From positions 5,507,501 to 5,571,500 of the forward strand of contig NZ_CP113949.1 in assembly GCF_026810445.1 (NCBI RefSeq): a stretch of DNA of 64,000 bases, written 5' to 3'. Below, in pieces: positions 35,630 to 45,109 of the stretch. The position numbers were made by a program, and so were the translations under genes. The notes under the pieces were generated by a model. It had not been told where the DNA came from, made no database searches, and worked only from the letters and a program-made list of their open reading frames with translations. This DNA comes from Pseudomonas sp. BSw22131. GTDB lineage: Bacteria > Pseudomonadota > Gammaproteobacteria > Pseudomonadales > Pseudomonadaceae. Every line of letters begins with the position of its first letter. The stretch's first letter is position 1.

Positions 35630-36637
35630 ATGCCTGAACCCAGTATTCTCGCCAGTTGGACCCGCGCGTTGCGCAAGCAACTCGATGCCATCGGGCTCGA
35701 CAGTCACGCCATGAGCCTGGCCGCGGGGCTGGACCCACTGCTGATGGGCGATCCCAACGCGCGTTATCCGGTGTCTATCACCACGCGGCTTTGGCAAATG
35801 GCGGTCGAGGCCAGCGGGGATCCGGCGTTGGGCTTGCGCGTGTCGCGCTTCGTCAGCCCGACCACCTTCCACGCCCTTGGCTACGCGTTGGTGGCCAGCG
35901 GCTCGCTGCGCGAAGTGTTCGAGCGCATCGTGCGTTATCACCCCGTGGTCAGCGATGCGCTTAGCCTGAGCTTTGTGCGCGCAGGCGACCGTTACGAATT
36001 TCGGTTCAGCGTCCCCGAGGGTGGCCCGGCCCCGGCAAATGAAGCCATGGACGCCTTCGCCGCGATTTATGTGCGGACCTGCCGCAACCGTTTGGGTCGC
36101 AGCTACGCGCCAATTGCCGTTCACCTCGTTCGTCCTCGACCCGCAGACCCCACACCGTGGCACGACGTGTTTCGCGCTCCGCTGTATTTCGATGCCGGAG
36201 AAAACCTGCTGGAGTTCGACTGCGTTGATTTCGACAGCCATCTGGACGACGCCAATCCGGAGCTGGCCGAACACAATGAAGCAGTCCTCAATCGCACGCT
36301 TGAACAGCTGAGCGCGTTGACCTGGGAGCGCAAGGTGCGTGGGGCGATCGAAACGCAACTGCCAGAAGGTGAGCCGTCCGCCGAGCGCATCGCCCAGAAC
36401 CTGCACCTGAGCTTGCGCAGCTTGCAACGGCACCTGGCTGACGAAGGCTGCAGCTACGACTTGCTCCTCAACCAGTGTCGGCAGAACCTGGCGCTGCAAC
36501 ACATGCGCGACCCTGGCAGCTCACTCAGCGAAATCGCCTATTTGCTGGGTTTCGCTGACACCAGCAGCTTTAGCCGCGCATTCAAGCGCTGGACTGGCAT
36601 GACGCCCAGCCAATACCGGACAGGCCTTGGGCCTTGA
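35630..36637 (+). CDS. AraC-family transcriptional regulator
   Basis: A 335-residue regulator. The N-terminal part (SLAAGLDPLLMGDPNARYPVS onward to about residue 190) is the arabinose-binding-like domain of the OruR/GliR type seen in many Pseudomonas regulators. The C-terminal 100 residues hold the double helix-turn-helix of AraC: SAERIAQNLHLSLRSLQRHL and SLSEIAYLLGFADTSSFSRAFKRWTGMTPSQYR. It is divergent from the desaturase at 34434 with 125 bases between them, which makes that gene its probable target. Confidence 0.9.
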   Translation: MPEPSILASWTRALRKQLDAIGLDSHAMSLAAGLDPLLMGDPNARYPVSITTRLWQMAVEASGDPALGLRVSRFVSPTTFHALGYALVASGSLREVFERIVRYHPVVSDALSLSFVRAGDRYEFRFSVPEGGPAPANEAMDAFAAIYVRTCRNRLGRSYAPIAVHLVRPRPADPTPWHDVFRAPLYFDAGENLLEFDCVDFDSHLDDANPELAEHNEAVLNRTLEQLSALTWERKVRGAIETQLPEGEPSAERIAQNLHLSLRSLQRHLADEGCSYDLLLNQCRQNLALQHMRDPGSSLSEIAYLLGFADTSSFSRAFKRWTGMTPSQYRTGLGP

Positions 36638-36658
36638 ATGTTCGACGGTCGCAAATTT

Positions 36659-37360
36659 TCATTCGGTCAGCCGATGCCGTGCCGAAAGCCTGAGTCTGTC
36701 GGTGTCCAGAACGGAGATGAAGTCGTGATCGCGGCGTATGACCCCGCGCTCACACAATGCCTGCAAGGTGCGGTCGATGCTCTCTGCCGCAAGCCCAAGG
36801 CACTGCTCGGAAGGCAGATCCTTGCGTTGCACGATCCGAACCGAGCCGTTGATCTCGCCATAACCTTCGGCAAGCATCAACAAACGAAAGGCGACACGCT
36901 CAAGGGTCGGCAGCAGCGTGAACTGGCCAGCCGGCGGGATTTTCAAGCCCAGCTTTCGGCTCAGCAAGTCAGCAAAGTAGCGACGATACTCAGGGTGTTT
37001 ATGCAACAGTTCACGCAGCGAATCCTGAGGCATTTGCAGTGTGATCACTTGGTCTTCGGCGTAGATGTGCTGCAAGCGTGGCTTGTCCTCAAACAGCGAT
37101 ACCTCTCCGAACCAGTAAGGCCTGCGAACGGGAAGAGGCGTGAGCCACTGACGCTGCTGACACGGCAGGCCCACGCGCAACGTACCTTCGAGCAACGCGT
37201 AAAACCCACAGACCGGGTAGTCCTTCCTGAAGATCAGCTTGCCGGGTGTCACACGCCGCTGTTGCATGGAGACCAGCAGGTTGTCCTGCAAATTGCCTGG
37301 CAGGTCATTGAACCACTGGTCGTTGATCAGCCAAGATCGCCATTGCGTTCCATTCGTCAT
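36659..37360 (-). CDS. Crp/Fnr-family transcriptional regulator
   Basis: A 233-residue protein. Residues 15-130 form a cyclic-nucleotide-binding-like beta roll (FRKDYPVCGFYALLEGTLRV, YWFGEVSLFEDKPR), followed by a dimer helix and a winged helix (RKDLPSEQCLGLAAESIDRTLQAL). No Fnr-type cysteine cluster is visible, so it should not sense oxygen through iron-sulfur. The phosphate-binding RxS of Crp is not clear, so the ligand is uncertain. It converges with the AraC gene and is divergent from the Mpo1-like gene at 37467, a possible target. Confidence 0.85.
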   Translation of the reverse strand: MTNGTQWRSWLINDQWFNDLPGNLQDNLLVSMQQRRVTPGKLIFRKDYPVCGFYALLEGTLRVGLPCQQRQWLTPLPVRRPYWFGEVSLFEDKPRLQHIYAEDQVITLQMPQDSLRELLHKHPEYRRYFADLLSRKLGLKIPPAGQFTLLPTLERVAFRLLMLAEGYGEINGSVRIVQRKDLPSEQCLGLAAESIDRTLQALCERGVIRRDHDFISVLDTDRLRLSARHRLTE

Positions 37361-37466
37361 GTGAATCTCCTTTTTGTTATCTATTGTTTGCTTGAAGCTA
37401 GGGTGAATCGCCGCGTGCGCACCCCAAAAGCAGCGGCATGATCAACGCTACGAGGGAGCAATAACA

Positions 37467-37991
37467 ATGAAAAACCTCACCGACCATTTGAGCCAATACG
37501 CGTCCTACCATCGGGATACCCGGAACGTTGTCAGCCATTTCCTAGGTATCCCGATGATTGTGTTCGCAGTGGCTGTACTCCTTTCCCTACCCGGTGGTTT
37601 TGTGGGCGGTTTCTGGCTTTCGCCCGCCACGTTCGTGGTGCTGGCCTCGACGGTTTTCTACCTTCGACTGGACGTTGCGTTTGGCGTGCTGATGGCCGTA
37701 TTGCTGGGCCTGTGTCTGTGGGGCGGCGCCCTCCTCGCGCAGCAACCGATTCTGGTCTGGCTGAGTGCCGGGCTGGGGTTGTTTATCGTGGGCTGGGCGA
37801 TCCAGTTCGTCGGGCATTACTACGAGGGACGCAAACCGGCGTTTATCGACGACATCAGTGGCCTGATCATCGGCCCGCTGTTTGTGGTGGCGGAGTTGGC
37901 GTTTCTGCTGGGCATGCGCAAGGACTTGCAGCACGCCATTGAACAGCGCGTCGGGGCTACGCGCAAAAGAGACATGAAGGCCACGATTTGA
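37467..37991 (+). CDS. Mpo1-like/DUF962 membrane protein
   Basis: A 174-residue membrane protein with four to five hydrophobic helices. Conserved family features are the N-terminal YASYHRDTRNVVSHFLGIP and the C-terminal WAIQFVGHYYEGRKPAF, whose histidines in yeast Mpo1 bind iron for alpha-oxidation of 2-hydroxy fatty acids. A similar dioxygenase role is likely but unproven here. The start is preceded by GAGGGAGCAATAACA. The gene is divergent from the Crp/Fnr-like regulator. Confidence 0.85.
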   Translation: MKNLTDHLSQYASYHRDTRNVVSHFLGIPMIVFAVAVLLSLPGGFVGGFWLSPATFVVLASTVFYLRLDVAFGVLMAVLLGLCLWGGALLAQQPILVWLSAGLGLFIVGWAIQFVGHYYEGRKPAFIDDISGLIIGPLFVVAELAFLLGMRKDLQHAIEQRVGATRKRDMKATI

Positions 37992-38018
37992 GCAGGTCCG
38001 GATTCGGTCTGCTTCAGT

Positions 38019-38100
38019 CTCTAGAAGCCGATTTGTCAGCGTGACGGCGTGACGGGGTTAATCAACCCCGCCGCCACGCGAATGGATTCGCGCCTACAGG
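38019..38100. repeat. REP-type inverted repeat
   Basis: The unit begins ctctagaagccgatttgtca and ends gattcgcgcctacagg, with an internal ggggttaatcaacccc hairpin. It lies downstream of cysA and of the convergent Mpo1-like gene. Confidence 0.6.
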
Positions 38101-38142
38101 CCGAACAAGAGCTCATGTATGGCGAGGGCGGTCATGCGTTGA

Positions 38143-39132
38143 TCAGATGCTCTCCACCTTCTGCCAGACCTTTGGCTTGAAGAACAGCGTCTCGCCGCGT
38201 TCAAGGCCGGTGAGGCTGTCGTGGTCTTTCACCACCTCGGCTTCGATCAATTCGTTCTGCCCTTCCACTTTCAGCGTTACGCGGGTGGTTGCGCCCAGAG
38301 GCCGGATATCACGCACCTGCGCGGCGTGGTGGTCTTCCAGCTCATGGCGCGACAGCGACACCTCGTGTGGACGGAACAGCACATGGTTGTCTTCGCCCAG
38401 ATGCAAACGGTTCGAGTCGCCCAGAAAGTGATAAACGAAGTCGCTGGCCGGGTTTTCGTACACCTCGCCCGGTGAGCCGATCTGCTCGATCACACCCTTG
38501 TTCATCACCACGATCCGGTCAGCCACTTCCATGGCCTCTTCCTGGTCATGGGTCACGAATACCGACGTCAGGTTAATGTCCTCGTGCAGGCGCGCCAGCC
38601 AGCGGCGCAGCTCTTTGCGCACCTTGGCGTCGAGCGCCCCGAACGGCTCATCCAGGAGCAGCACTTTTGGCTCGACCGCCAGCGCACGCGCCAGGGCGAT
38701 ACGTTGACGCTGACCACCGGATAACTGCTCCGGGTAACGATCCGACAACCAGTCAAGCTGCACCATGTTCAACAGCTCATGGACTTTCGCCGCAATCTGG
38801 CTATCGCTCGGGCGCTGCTTTTTCGGCTTCATGCGCAGCCCGAACGCCACGTTGTCGAACACCGTCATGTGGCGAAACAGCGCGTAATGCTGGAACACGA
38901 AACCGACGTTTCGATCACGTACATCGTGCCCGGATACGTCTTCGCCGTGGAACACGATGCTGCCCTGGTCGGGCGTTTCCAGCCCCGCGATGATGCGCAG
39001 CAGCGTGGTTTTGCCACAACCGGACGGGCCCAGCAAAGCGACCAGCTCGCCACTCTGGATGTCCAGATTGATGCCGTTGAGGGCCTTGAAGGCATTGAAG
39101 TTCTTGCTGACGTTACGGACTTCGATCGACAT
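38143..39132 (-). CDS. cysA: Sulfate ABC transporter ATPase CysA
   Basis: A 329-residue ATPase that energises sulfate/thiosulfate import. Walker A is GPSGCGKT, the signature is [16 protein letters not shown], Walker B is [16 protein letters not shown] and the switch histidine is in [11 protein letters not shown]. The C-terminal 90 residues form the TOBE-type regulatory domain ([20 protein letters not shown]). It is last in the operon sbp-cysT-cysW-cysA, 3 bases after cysW. In Pseudomonas such operons are induced by sulfur limitation through CysB. Confidence 0.93.
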   Translation of the reverse strand: MSIEVRNVSKNFNAFKALNGINLDIQSGELVALLGPSGCGKTTLLRIIAGLETPDQGSIVFHGEDVSGHDVRDRNVGFVFQHYALFRHMTVFDNVAFGLRMKPKKQRPSDSQIAAKVHELLNMVQLDWLSDRYPEQLSGGQRQRIALARALAVEPKVLLLDEPFGALDAKVRKELRRWLARLHEDINLTSVFVTHDQEEAMEVADRIVVMNKGVIEQIGSPGEVYENPASDFVYHFLGDSNRLHLGEDNHVLFRPHEVSLSRHELEDHHAAQVRDIRPLGATTRVTLKVEGQNELIEAEVVKDHDSLTGLERGETLFFKPKVWQKVESI

Positions 39133-39135
39133 GAA

Positions 39136-40008
39136 TTATTCCTCCGCCGCACTTTGGCGCAGACGGTTAATACGGGATTCGCTCCACTGCTTGAGCAGCA
39201 GGATGAACAGCGCAAGGATCAGCAACAGGCTCGCCACGGCAAACGCGGCCACATGGTTGTATTCGTTGTAGAGAATCTCTACGTGCAGCGGCAGGGTATT
39301 GGTGACGCCGCGGATGTGCCCGGAAACCACCGAAACCGCACCGAACTCACCCATTGCCCGCGCCGTACACAACACCACGCCGTAGATCAGACCCCATTTG
39401 ATGTTGGGCACGGTCACGTACCAGAACATCTGCCAGCCATTGGCGCCGAGCAACCGGGCAGCCTCTTCTTCCTGCGTGCCTTGCTCCTGCATCAGCGGGA
39501 TCAACTCACGCGCAACGAACGGCACGGTGACGAAAATCGTCGCGAGCACGATGCCCGGCAGCGCGAAGACGATCTGGATGTCGTGATCCTGTAACCACGG
39601 GCCAAACAGGCCTTGAGCGCCGAACATCAGCACATAGACCAGACCGGCAATCACCGGCGAGACCGAGAACGGCAGATCGATCAGCGTCACCAGAAAGCTC
39701 TTGCCGCGGAACGAGTACTTGCTTACGCACCAGGCAGCGCTGACGCCAAACACGACGTTGAGCGGAACGGAAATCAGTACCGCAATCACCGTCAGCTTGA
39801 GCGCCGACAAGGCGTCCGGCTCGAAGATCGCAGTGAAGAAGGCGCCCAGGCCAGACTTCAAGCCCTGTGACACCACAATGAACAACGGCAACAACAGAAA
39901 CAGCGCGAAGACCAGCCAGCCGAGACTGATCAGAATGCGCCGCGACACCGCACTGCCACGACGGGCAGCGTTGGCGGAGGAAGCGGCGATAAGCGATGGA
40001 CCAGACAT
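39136..40008 (-). CDS. cysW: Sulfate ABC transporter permease CysW
   Basis: A 290-residue inner-membrane permease with six hydrophobic helices and the docking loop [22 protein letters not shown]. It pairs with CysT in the membrane. The segment [28 protein letters not shown] is typical of CysW. It lies 12 bases after cysT and 3 bases before cysA. Confidence 0.93.
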   Translation of the reverse strand: MSGPSLIAASSANAARRGSAVSRRILISLGWLVFALFLLLPLFIVVSQGLKSGLGAFFTAIFEPDALSALKLTVIAVLISVPLNVVFGVSAAWCVSKYSFRGKSFLVTLIDLPFSVSPVIAGLVYVLMFGAQGLFGPWLQDHDIQIVFALPGIVLATIFVTVPFVARELIPLMQEQGTQEEEAARLLGANGWQMFWYVTVPNIKWGLIYGVVLCTARAMGEFGAVSVVSGHIRGVTNTLPLHVEILYNEYNHVAAFAVASLLLILALFILLLKQWSESRINRLRQSAAEE

Positions 40009-40020
40009 AAGTGCGCCTCC

Positions 40021-40842
40021 TCAGGATGGGGTTTCGATGCGTCGCTGCAGCAAGTTGATCAGCAGCAACAGAATGAACGACACCACCAGCATCATCACGC
40101 CGATAGCGGTCGCGCCGGTGTAATCGTATTGATCGAGCTTGACCATGATCAGCAGCGGCAGGATTTCGGTCTTCATCGGCATGTTGCCGGCGATGAAGAT
40201 CACCGAACCGTACTCGCCGACTCCGCGCGCAAACGCCAGTGCAAAGCCGGTGAGCCAGGCAGGAAACAAAGCAGGGACGAGGATGTGACGAAACACTTGC
40301 AACGGGCGGGCACCGAGGCAGGCTGCGGCCTCTTCCACCTCACGCGGGATGTCCGCCAGCACGGGCTGAACGGTGCGCACCACGAACGGCAGCGTGACGA
40401 AGGTCAGTGCCAGGGTTATACCCAGCGGCGTGTAGGCGATCTTGAAACCGAGGTCGGCGGCAAACTGTCCGACCAGACCATTGGGCGCATACAGCGCGGT
40501 CAGTGCGATACCCGCCACAGCGGTGGGCAACGCAAACGGCAGGTCGATCATGGCGTCGATGATCTTGCGCCCCGGGAAGGTGTAGCGCACCAGCACCCAG
40601 GCGAGCAGGGTGCCAATGATCCCGTTGATGACGGCGGCACAGAACGCCGTGCCGAAGCTCAGCTTCAAAGCGGCCAGCACGCGCGGCGCGGTGACGATGT
40701 TCCAGAACTGACCCCAACTCAGTTGCGAGGCGTGAATGAACATCGCGGCCAGCGGGATCAACACAATCAGACTGAGGTACACCAAGGTGTAACCCAGCGT
40801 CAGCCCGAAGCCGGGTATGACGGGGGAGGTACGTCGCGACAT
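40021..40842 (-). CDS. cysT: Sulfate ABC transporter permease CysT
   Basis: A 273-residue inner-membrane permease (also called CysU). Features are DLPFALPTAVAGIALTALYA, the docking loop EVEEAAACLGARPLQVFRHILVPALFPA and ARGVGEYGSVIFIAGNMP. It follows sbp by 82 bases, which include half of a REP unit (gcgcgctcctaca), and precedes cysW by 12 bases. Confidence 0.93.
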   Translation of the reverse strand: MSRRTSPVIPGFGLTLGYTLVYLSLIVLIPLAAMFIHASQLSWGQFWNIVTAPRVLAALKLSFGTAFCAAVINGIIGTLLAWVLVRYTFPGRKIIDAMIDLPFALPTAVAGIALTALYAPNGLVGQFAADLGFKIAYTPLGITLALTFVTLPFVVRTVQPVLADIPREVEEAAACLGARPLQVFRHILVPALFPAWLTGFALAFARGVGEYGSVIFIAGNMPMKTEILPLLIMVKLDQYDYTGATAIGVMMLVVSFILLLLINLLQRRIETPS

Positions 40843-40924
40843 AAGTGTCCTTGGTTAACACACCGAACCCGCAAATGAATGCGGGTTCTGATTTCAACAG
40901 CAAGCGCGCTCCTACAAATACGGG

Positions 40925-41932
40925 TTACTGCGCTTGATAGATCTTGTCGAACACACCGCCATCGTTGAAAAACTTCGGCTGCGCGGTTTTCCAGCCGCCG
41001 AAATCCTTGTCGATAGTCAGCAGGTTCAGTTTAGGGAATTGCTTCTCGTACTTGGCCGCAACTTCTGCGTCACGTGGACGATAGAAGTTTTTCGCCGCGA
41101 TTTCCTGGCCTTCCTTGCTGTACAGGTGCTTGAGGTACTCGGTGGCGATCTCTTCGTTGCCTTTCTTCTCAGCGTTCTTGTCGACAACGGCGACAGGAGG
41201 CTCAGCCAGGATCGACAGCGAAGGTACGACGATGTCGAACTTGTCGGCGCCGCCGTCTTCTTTCAGCGCCAGGAACGCTTCGTTTTCCCACGCCAGCAGC
41301 ACATCGCCCTGACCGTTGTTGACGAACGTAATGGTCGAACCGCGAGCGCCTGTGTCCAGAACAGGGACGTGCTTGAACAGCTCTTTCACGTATTCCTGGG
41401 CCTTGTCTTCACTGCCACCGCTCTTCAAGCCATAGCCGTAGGCGGCAAGGAAGTTCCAGCGTGCGCCTCCCGAGGTTTTCGGATTCGGCGTAATCACGGA
41501 AACGTCTTTCTTGATCAGGTCGCCCCAGTCCTTGATGCCCTTGGGGTTACCTTTGCGCACCAGGAATACGATGGTCGAAGTGTAAGGCGTGCTCGCGTCG
41601 GGGAGACGAGTCTGCCAGTTCTCCGGCAGCCTTTTGCCCAGCTTGGCAACTTCATCGATGTCGCCGGCCAGCGCCAGCGTCACGACGTCAGCAGGAAGAC
41701 CGTCAATCACCGAACGCGCTTGCTTGCCCGAACCGCCGTGAGACTGTTTGATTTCGACCTTGTCGTCCGGGTGGGATTTTTTCCAGAAGCTGATGAATTC
41801 AGCGTTGTAATCCTGGTACAGCTCGCGAGTAGGATCGTACGAAACGTTCAACAGCTCGTAATCCTTGGCGACCGCGGACCCGGCAAACACAGCACTGGCA
41901 AGGGCGGCCAGCGCATAACGGCGAATGGACAT
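40925..41932 (-). CDS. sbp: Periplasmic sulfate-binding protein Sbp
   Basis: A 335-residue binding protein with a clear signal ([17 protein letters not shown] then [17 protein letters not shown]). The sulfate-site segments [21 protein letters not shown] and [19 protein letters not shown] are present. It delivers sulfate to CysTWA. It follows oscA with 154 bases between them, containing a REP unit, so it may be transcribed with oscA and also be processed separately. Confidence 0.92.
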   Translation of the reverse strand: MSIRRYALAALASAVFAGSAVAKDYELLNVSYDPTRELYQDYNAEFISFWKKSHPDDKVEIKQSHGGSGKQARSVIDGLPADVVTLALAGDIDEVAKLGKRLPENWQTRLPDASTPYTSTIVFLVRKGNPKGIKDWGDLIKKDVSVITPNPKTSGGARWNFLAAYGYGLKSGGSEDKAQEYVKELFKHVPVLDTGARGSTITFVNNGQGDVLLAWENEAFLALKEDGGADKFDIVVPSLSILAEPPVAVVDKNAEKKGNEEIATEYLKHLYSKEGQEIAAKNFYRPRDAEVAAKYEKQFPKLNLLTIDKDFGGWKTAQPKFFNDGGVFDKIYQAQ

Positions 41933-41978
41933 GAATCAGGCTCCTGAATGCGTTGTTGGCTTTTTCTGTTTTTATGTC

Positions 41979-42077
41979 TGTAGGCCGACCGGGGTGGCGA
42001 TCCACCTTGTTCGAGAAGCGGTCGGATTGATGAAACAGATCGCCACCCAGACGCCTCGCCAACAAGTTGGCTACAGG
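41979..42077. repeat. REP-type inverted repeat between oscA and sbp
   Basis: The unit begins ctgtaggccgaccggggtgg and ends gccaacaagttggctacagg, with an internal inverted pair ggggtggcgatcc and gatcgccaccc. It sits in the oscA-sbp spacer. Confidence 0.65.
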
Positions 42078-42086
42078 TTTTGCTTT

Positions 42087-42269
42087 TCAGCTCGGTTTGT
42101 TACCCGGGTTCTGCAAACGAAATTTTTCTTTGCGTTCGATCTGCACCACTTGTGCGTTGTGCACAGTGATTTCAACTGCGCCGAATCGCAGGTCGCGCAA
42201 AGCGCTCTGGATTTCACGCAGGATGCTTGCTTCGTCCTGACCGTCGACGCTGCGTAGTGATGCGCTCAT
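42087..42269 (-). CDS. oscA: OscA-type small protein (DUF2292)
   Basis: A 60-residue protein (core ILREIQSALRDLRFGAVEIT then VHNAQVVQIERKEKFRL). This matches the small DUF2292 proteins named OscA in Pseudomonas, found upstream of sbp and needed for use of organosulfur compounds under sulfur limitation or chromate stress. The position directly before sbp is the expected one. Its molecular activity is unknown; the alternating charged and hydrophobic pattern around VEITVHNAQVVQIE suggests a small beta fold, perhaps nucleic-acid binding. Confidence 0.85.
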   Translation of the reverse strand: MSASLRSVDGQDEASILREIQSALRDLRFGAVEITVHNAQVVQIERKEKFRLQNPGNKPS

Positions 42270-42785
42270 GATCGTGCTCCTTGAATGATGTTGCCCGCAG
42301 CTCGACTGAAGACGGCTGATATTGGCGTGGAGGCGATAGTAGAGAGGCGCAGTTATTCTTAAAAATACTATTTAAGAATGCAGATATAGCTAAATGGCAT
42401 TAGCATGGACGAGCCACTGCCGAGCTACTAGGGATGGATTCTGATCGCAGGCTGCATTTGCGCAAATCAAGAGGCGCCAGTTACAGCCATTCATCAGTTG
42501 GTTGGTGGGCTGGCCAGCAGAATAGTCAGTGTGACAAGCCGTCCAGCAATGCAGAACGCTCAACCGTAATAGGGACTTTGGCCCGCGCAGTGGGCTATTC
42601 GCCATGCAAATCGGGCGTTATCTGAGGTAAAACGAAGCATCTGCCTACAGACAAATAGGGCGACTAACAAGAAACATCTTGCGACCTTTATCTACAAGGG
42701 CGACTGGTTTTATCTGGTGGCTAAGTGATAATGCGCCCTGTACCACCACACCTCTACGCGCTTTTTATCGAGGGTATTTCAGCCT
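42270..42785. other. 516-base intergenic region between oscA and desA
   Basis: This AT-rich region contains the divergent promoters for oscA and desA and the inverted repeat at 42355-42379. A minus-strand frame of 71 codons at 42390-42605 has no binding site or recognisable content. I see no RNA gene. Confidence 0.5.
42355..42379. promoter_or_regulatory. Inverted repeat upstream of oscA, possible CysB-type site
   Basis: ATTCTTAAA and TTTAAGAAT form a perfect 9-base inverted repeat separated by 7 bases, 86 bases upstream of the oscA start. LysR-type regulators such as CysB bind AT-rich dyads in this position, so it is a candidate control site for the sulfate operon. The assignment to CysB is inference. 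Confidence 0.45.
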
Positions 42786-43970
42786 ATGTGGAACAACGGT
42801 TTGCTCGACTTTTCTGTCTGGCAACTGGTCGCGGTTACTTTGGTGATGACCCACATCACCATCATCGGCGTCACGGTTTATCTTCATCGCTACTCAGCCC
42901 ACCGTTCGCTGGAACTCAACGCCGGGCTCAAACACTTTTTCCGCTTCTGGCTGTGGCTGACCACGGCGCAGAACACCCGCGAGTGGACCGCTATCCACCG
43001 CAAGCATCACGCCAAATGTGAAACCGTCGATGACCCGCACAGCCCGGTCATCAAGGGGCTTTCGACTGTCTTGCGCAAAGGTGCCGAGTTGTACCGTGCC
43101 GAGGCCGAAAACCCGGATACGCTGCGTATTTACGGCAAAAACTGCCCCGAAGACTGGATCGAACGCAACCTGTATTCGCGCTTCCCCCTGCTGGGTATCG
43201 CGATCATGGGTGTGATCGATCTGGCGCTGTTCGGCGTTATCGGCATCACGGTCTGGGCGATCCAGATGATGTGGATTCCATTCTGGGCCGCTGGTGTGGT
43301 CAATGGTCTGGGCCACGCTGTCGGCTATCGCAATTTCGAGTGCCGCGACGCTGCGACCAATCTGGTGCCATGGGGCATCATCATCGGCGGCGAAGAGCTG
43401 CACAACAATCACCACACCTACCCCAACTCGGCCAAGCTTTCGGTCAAGAAATGGGAGTTCGACATGGGCTGGGCGTGGATCAAGGTGTTCAGCTTTCTGC
43501 GCCTGGCCAAGGTACAGCGGGTCGCGCCCATCGCTCACCGCGTCGAGGGCAAAGGCCATGTGGACATGGACACCGCGATGGCGATTCTGAATAACCGTTT
43601 TCAGATCATGGCCCAATACCGCAAATTGGTAATCGCGCCTCTGGTCGCGCAAGAACTGGCCAAGGCTGATGCGTCGGTGCGTCATCAATTCCATCGCGCC
43701 AAACGCTTGTTGTCCCGCGAAACCAGCCTGCTGGACGCCAAGCACCACTTGCGTATCCAGACTATGCTCGAACACAGCCAAGCGCTCACAGTGATCTACG
43801 AAAAGCGCTTGGCGTTGCAGCAGATCTGGCTCAAGACCAGCACCAACGGGCATGACATGCTGGCAGCGATCAAGGATTGGGTGCATGAGGCCGAAGCAAG
43901 CGGTATTCAGTCGCTGCGCGACTTTGCCGATCAGCTGAAAACCTACTCGTTACGTCCGTCTCACGCTTGA
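42786..43970 (+). CDS. desA: DesA-type acyl-CoA/acyl-phospholipid delta-9 desaturase
   Basis: A 394-residue di-iron membrane desaturase. The three boxes are HRYSAHR (H34-H39), HRKHH (71-75) and HNNHH near residue 207, separated by two pairs of hydrophobic helices. The C-terminal 130 residues (from about 265) are a soluble helical extension rich in E, K and Q found in the Pseudomonas DesA group. In P. aeruginosa desA lies in the same neighbourhood as the sulfate permease genes, which supports the symbol. The enzyme would desaturate membrane phospholipid acyl chains. Confidence 0.87.
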   Translation: MWNNGLLDFSVWQLVAVTLVMTHITIIGVTVYLHRYSAHRSLELNAGLKHFFRFWLWLTTAQNTREWTAIHRKHHAKCETVDDPHSPVIKGLSTVLRKGAELYRAEAENPDTLRIYGKNCPEDWIERNLYSRFPLLGIAIMGVIDLALFGVIGITVWAIQMMWIPFWAAGVVNGLGHAVGYRNFECRDAATNLVPWGIIIGGEELHNNHHTYPNSAKLSVKKWEFDMGWAWIKVFSFLRLAKVQRVAPIAHRVEGKGHVDMDTAMAILNNRFQIMAQYRKLVIAPLVAQELAKADASVRHQFHRAKRLLSRETSLLDAKHHLRIQTMLEHSQALTVIYEKRLALQQIWLKTSTNGHDMLAAIKDWVHEAEASGIQSLRDFADQLKTYSLRPSHA

Positions 43971-44113
43971 TGCCGTTGATCGGCGCGCGCTTGTTGGAGC
44001 GCGCGCAGGTCGGAACTTCATCCCATTCGTCCGATCTGATCTGCACTCTCGCACTATTCTGTGTGCATGTTGTGGCTGTGCGCCGCACCTTATTTTATTG
44101 AGATGCAGTGCTC

Positions 44114-45091
44114 ATGGACAACCAGACCCCCATTATTGAAGTCCCCGCAGCAGCCGAAACGCTGCTGGCGCTCATGCATGCCCAGGCAGAAGTGGCACGC
44201 CTTAGCGAACGCGAACAGCTGTTCAGTTCGCTGCTGGTGAGCGTCAATGCGGTGCTTTGGGCGTTCGACTGGCAAACCCAGCGCATGATCTACGTCAGCC
44301 CCGGCTATGAGCGCATCTTCGGTCGCTCGGCCGGTTTGCTGCTGGCTGACTTTGGCGAGTGGCGCGACAGCATTTACCCCGATGACCTGGACTACGCAGA
44401 GCGCAGTTTGAGCGAAGTGCTGGAAAAGGGTTCGGTCGAGGACCGTGAGTACCGCATCATCCGCGCCGACGGACAGGTGCGCTGGCTCAGCGACAAGTGC
44501 TTCATCAGCCACCAGGCCGAGCAAGGCCAACGCTTGATCGTGGTTGGTATCGCCGAAGACATCACCGAGAAGAAGCATCTGGAAGACGAGTTGCAGCGGC
44601 TCGCCACCACCGATGTACTCACTCAAAGCAGCAACCGCCGTCACTTCTTCGAATGCGCGCAACGCGAGTTTGAACAGGCACGGCTGCAAGGCACGCCCAT
44701 GGCATTTCTGCTGCTGGATGTGGATGACTTCAAGCTGGTGAACGACACCTTTGGCCATCAGGAAGGCGATATCGTGCTGCAACGAATCGCTGAGTGCGGG
44801 CGGAGTACGCTGCGCCGTGGCGACCTGTTCGGACGTATTGGCGGAGAAGAGTTTGCAGCGGTTTTTCCAGGATGCGCGCCAGAGATGGCCAAGCAGATCG
44901 CCGAACGCCTGCAGCGAGAGATTCAGCGGTTGAGTTTCCAGCGCGAAGATAAATCGTACGGGATCACCGCAAGTCAGGGCCTGACTAATCTGGGCCCCCA
45001 CGATCCAAGCCTGGAGGCGCTGTTCGCCAGAGCCGATGCTGCGATGTATCAAGCCAAGCGCCAAGGCAAGAATCAGATCGTGCTGGTCTGA
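44114..45091 (+). CDS. PAS-GGDEF diguanylate cyclase
   Basis: A 325-residue cytosolic protein. Residues 35-155 form a PAS/PAC sensor (LLVSVNAVLWAFDWQTQRMI, YRIIRADGQVRWLSDK, IAEDITEKKHLEDEL). Residues 160-325 are a GGDEF domain with the active-site motif GGEEF intact and LLLDVDDFKLVNDTFGHQEGD, so it should make cyclic di-GMP. No EAL domain is present. The start is taken at ATG 44114; an in-frame GTG at 44108 is possible. It follows DesA by about 140 bases, the reverse of the order I remember for P. aeruginosa PA0285-PA0286. Confidence 0.9.
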   Translation: MDNQTPIIEVPAAAETLLALMHAQAEVARLSEREQLFSSLLVSVNAVLWAFDWQTQRMIYVSPGYERIFGRSAGLLLADFGEWRDSIYPDDLDYAERSLSEVLEKGSVEDREYRIIRADGQVRWLSDKCFISHQAEQGQRLIVVGIAEDITEKKHLEDELQRLATTDVLTQSSNRRHFFECAQREFEQARLQGTPMAFLLLDVDDFKLVNDTFGHQEGDIVLQRIAECGRSTLRRGDLFGRIGGEEFAAVFPGCAPEMAKQIAERLQREIQRLSFQREDKSYGITASQGLTNLGPHDPSLEALFARADAAMYQAKRQGKNQIVLV

Positions 45092-45109
45092 GCTGCACAG
45101 CGACCCGCT

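Noticed and set aside
42390..42605. Minus-strand 71-codon frame between oscA and desA
   Set aside because: No ribosome-binding site and no recognisable content.
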